DNA of 26,806 nt, from contig NZ_SRRO01000002.1 of NCBI RefSeq assembly GCF_004785795.1, forward strand, positions 1 to 26,806. The letters run 5' to 3'. This DNA is from Nocardioides eburneiflavus. GTDB taxonomy: Bacteria; Actinomycetota; Actinomycetes; Propionibacteriales; Nocardioidaceae. Below the pieces are notes generated by a model, which ran no database searches, was not told where the DNA came from, and was given only the letters and a program-made list of their open reading frames with translations. Within the stretch, counting starts at the first letter, position 1; each line of letters opens with the position of its first letter. The position numbers and the translations under genes were made by a program. Below, one piece after another: positions 25,305 to 26,806 of this stretch.

Positions 25305-26083
25305 ATGAACGAACGAATGCCTGCCCTCTACATCGGCCACGGTGCGCCGCCCCTGCTCGACGACCCCGTGTGGTCGGGCCAGCTCTCCGCATGGGCCGGC
25401 GACCTGCCGCGCCCGACGGCGATCCTGATCGTCTCCGCGCACTGGGAGTCCGCACCGGTGAGCCTGAGCGCCAGCGGTGCCCCCGCTGGTCCTACGACTT
25501 CGGCGGGTTCGCGCCGAAGTACTACCAGATGACCTACGAGACCCCCGACGCCTCGGCACTGGCCGTCGGGTGGCCGCGATGATGCCCCAGCGGCGAGCCG
25601 GTTTACCAGCACGCCTCGCGCGGCTCGACCACGCGCTGGGTGCCGCTCAAAATCATGTTCCCCCGAGGCCGACATCCCGGTGCTCCCAGATGTCGCTGCC
25701 GACCGACGACCCCACCGCCTGATGAGGCTCGGCGAGCGGCTGCGCCCCGCTCCGCGACGAGGGCGTGCTGATCATCGGCTCCGGCTTCCCTCACCCACGG
25801 CCTCCCGTTCCTCACCGAGTGGCGCATCGACGCCGCCGTGCCCGCTGTCGCGCGACTTCGACCTCTGGCGGCCCGATGGCCTGACCCGGGCCGACGTCGA
25901 CACGCTGTCCACTACAAGGCGCGAAGGCACCCCGGCATGCCGTACGCCCCACCCGACGGTCGAGCACTACCACGCCGCTGTTCGTCGACGCTCGGCGCGG
26001 CGCACCGACCCCGACGACCCGGCATCCAGGTGATCGACGGCTACTGGATGGGCCTGTCGAAGCGCTCGTTGCAGGTGGCCTAG
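25305..26083 (+). CDS. class III extradiol dioxygenase, LigB/DODA type (heavily frameshifted)
   Basis: About 259 residues. Non-heme iron ring-cleaving or related dioxygenase. Recognisable pieces: MPALYIGHGAPPLLDDPVWS (His ligand), ILIVSAHWES (second His), YDFGGFAPKYYQMTYETPDA, PLKIMFPEADIPVLQMSLPT, and the end IQVIDGYWMGLSKRSLQVA. This matches the 4,5-DOPA dioxygenase/YgiD branch. Between 25480 and 26040 the frame changes many times, more than in any other gene here, and the pieces can be joined only by assuming about ten one-base errors. ATG 25305 follows GAGGA; a second ATG at 25317 is possible. The natural substrate is unknown. Confidence 0.75.
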
Positions 26084-26086
26084 GTT
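26081..26086 (+). promoter_or_regulatory. -10 box for leaderless pdxY mRNA
   Basis: TAGGTT-GAGGGG-ATG. The TAG is at the same time the stop codon of the dioxygenase gene. GAGGGG is too close to act as a normal ribosome site. Confidence 0.4.
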
Positions 26087-26092
26087 GAGGGG

Positions 26093-26806
26093 ATGCGCGT
26101 CCTCTCCATCCAGTCCCACGTCGCCTACGGCCACGTCGGCAACTCCGCAGCCGTCTTCCCGCTCCAGCGCCTCGGCCACGAGGTGTGGCCGGTCCTGACG
26201 GTGAACTTCTCCAACCACACCGGGTACGGCGCGTGGCGGGGTCCCCTGATCGCGGCCGAGGACGTCGCCGCGGTGATCACCGGCATCGGTGAGCGCGGTG
26301 CGTTCGAGACGTGCGACACGGTGCTCTCCGGCTACCAGGGATCCCCGGAGATCGCGGACGTCATCGTCGACGCGGTCGCCCAGGTCAAGGCGGCCAACCC
26401 GGACGCGACGTACACCTGCGACCCGGTCATGGGCAACGCCACCTCGGGGTGCTTCGTCAACCCGGCGATCCCGCCGAAGTACCGCCACCGTCATCCCGGT
26501 GGCCGACGTGCTGACGCCCAACCAGTTCGAGCTCGGCTTCATCACCGACCGCGATGCACTGAGCGGGCCGTCGTCGCTGTCCGACATCCTGGCCGCGGTC
26601 GACGAGGTGCGCGGTCTCGGCCCCTCGGCGGTGCTGGTGACCTCGGTCGACCGCGAGGGAGCTCCCGACGACGCCATCGAGATGCTCGCCGTCACGGCAG
26701 ACGGCGCCTGGCTCGTGACCACGCCGCGCCTGCCGATGAAGGCCAACGGTTCCGGCGACATCACCGCCGCCCTGTTCACCGCCCACCTCAAGGCGACCGG
26801 CTCCCC
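26093..26806 (+). CDS. pdxY: pyridoxal kinase (3' end outside window, one frameshift)
   Basis: PfkB-type kinase that phosphorylates pyridoxal to the cofactor PLP in the salvage pathway. Start MRVLSIQSHVAYGHVGNSAA is a family hallmark, followed by FPLQRLGHEVWPVLTVNFSN, YTCDPVMGNATSG, DVLTPNQFELGFITDRDALS and the anion-hole motif KANGSGDITAALFTAHLK. A frame change near 26485 separates NPAIPP from the VIPVADV strand. The protein runs off the right edge about 30-40 residues short. The family assignment is firm. It would supply PLP to enzymes such as the nearby lyase, but no co-transcription is indicated. Confidence 0.93.
   Translation, partial: MRVLSIQSHVAYGHVGNSAAVFPLQRLGHEVWPVLTVNFSNHTGYGAWRGPLIAAEDVAAVITGIGERGAFETCDTVLSGYQGSPEIADVIVDAVAQVKAANPDATYTCDPVMGNATSGCFVNPAIPPKYRHRHPGGRRADAQPVRARLHHRPRCTERAVVAVRHPGRGRRGARSRPLGGAGDLGRPRGSSRRRHRDARRHGRRRLARDHAAPADEGQRFRRHHRRPVHRPPQGDRLP

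Overview
The window is dense, very GC-rich (roughly 70%) actinobacterial chromosome. Gene content and style (SAM-I leader, CIRCE-controlled groL, SigK/RskA with a fasciclin protein, DUF3263 plus LytR_C pair, many GTG starts, 4-bp stop/start overlaps) suggest Propionibacteriales, most likely a Nocardioides-like organism. That placement is an inference from protein style, not from a marker search. No tRNA, rRNA, CRISPR array, IS element or prophage gene was seen, and no gene-free stretch exceeds about 300 bases.

Layout. 1-2.9 kb (minus): a VWA (CoxE-like) protein, a MoxR/CoxD-like AAA+ ATPase, a MobA/MocA-like nucleotidyltransferase and a lipoprotein, i.e. part of a molybdenum-hydroxylase maturation cluster. 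3.0-3.6 kb: a helical protein of unknown role. 3.8-5.5 kb: groL with a CIRCE operator. 5.7-7.6 kb: an orphan tadE-tadG pair. 7.9-9.5 kb: a sugar O-methyltransferase-like protein and an SGNH hydrolase. 9.7-11.5 kb (plus): DUF2157 and GDYXXLXY membrane proteins. 11.5-13.2 kb (minus): a SAM-I riboswitch followed by a threonine-synthase-like gene and a ThiS/MoaD-like sulfur carrier. 13.3-16.7 kb: otsB and otsA (trehalose) flanking a LytR_C protein and a DUF3263 regulator. 16.7-18.3 kb: an FMN-binding glutamate-synthase-family protein. 18.4-20.4 kb: fasciclin protein, ECF sigma K and its anti-sigma RskA. 20.5-25.3 kb (plus): a coupled operon of alpha/beta hydrolase, MFS transporter, PLP-dependent lyase/decarboxylase and uracil-DNA glycosylase. 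25.3-26.8 kb: an extradiol dioxygenase behind a palindromic operator and pdxY, cut by the window end.

The most interesting unit is the SAM-I riboswitch over the thrC-like/thiS-like pair. A SAM sensor is expected on methionine/homocysteine genes, so the pair may be a protein-thiocarboxylate-dependent homocysteine synthase (phosphohomoserine plus sulfur carrier) rather than a threonine pathway.

Data quality. Genes left of about 9.05 kb and right of about 22.66 kb carry many one-base indels, mostly a lost G or C in a short G/C run, while everything between is intact. Restoring single bases brings nine genes to whole codon counts, so the breaks look like consensus errors and not pseudogenes. Coordinates of broken genes are given as one span. 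A second recurring pattern is TAGNNN-N6/7-ATG/GTG at seven starts, the signature expected of leaderless mRNAs.
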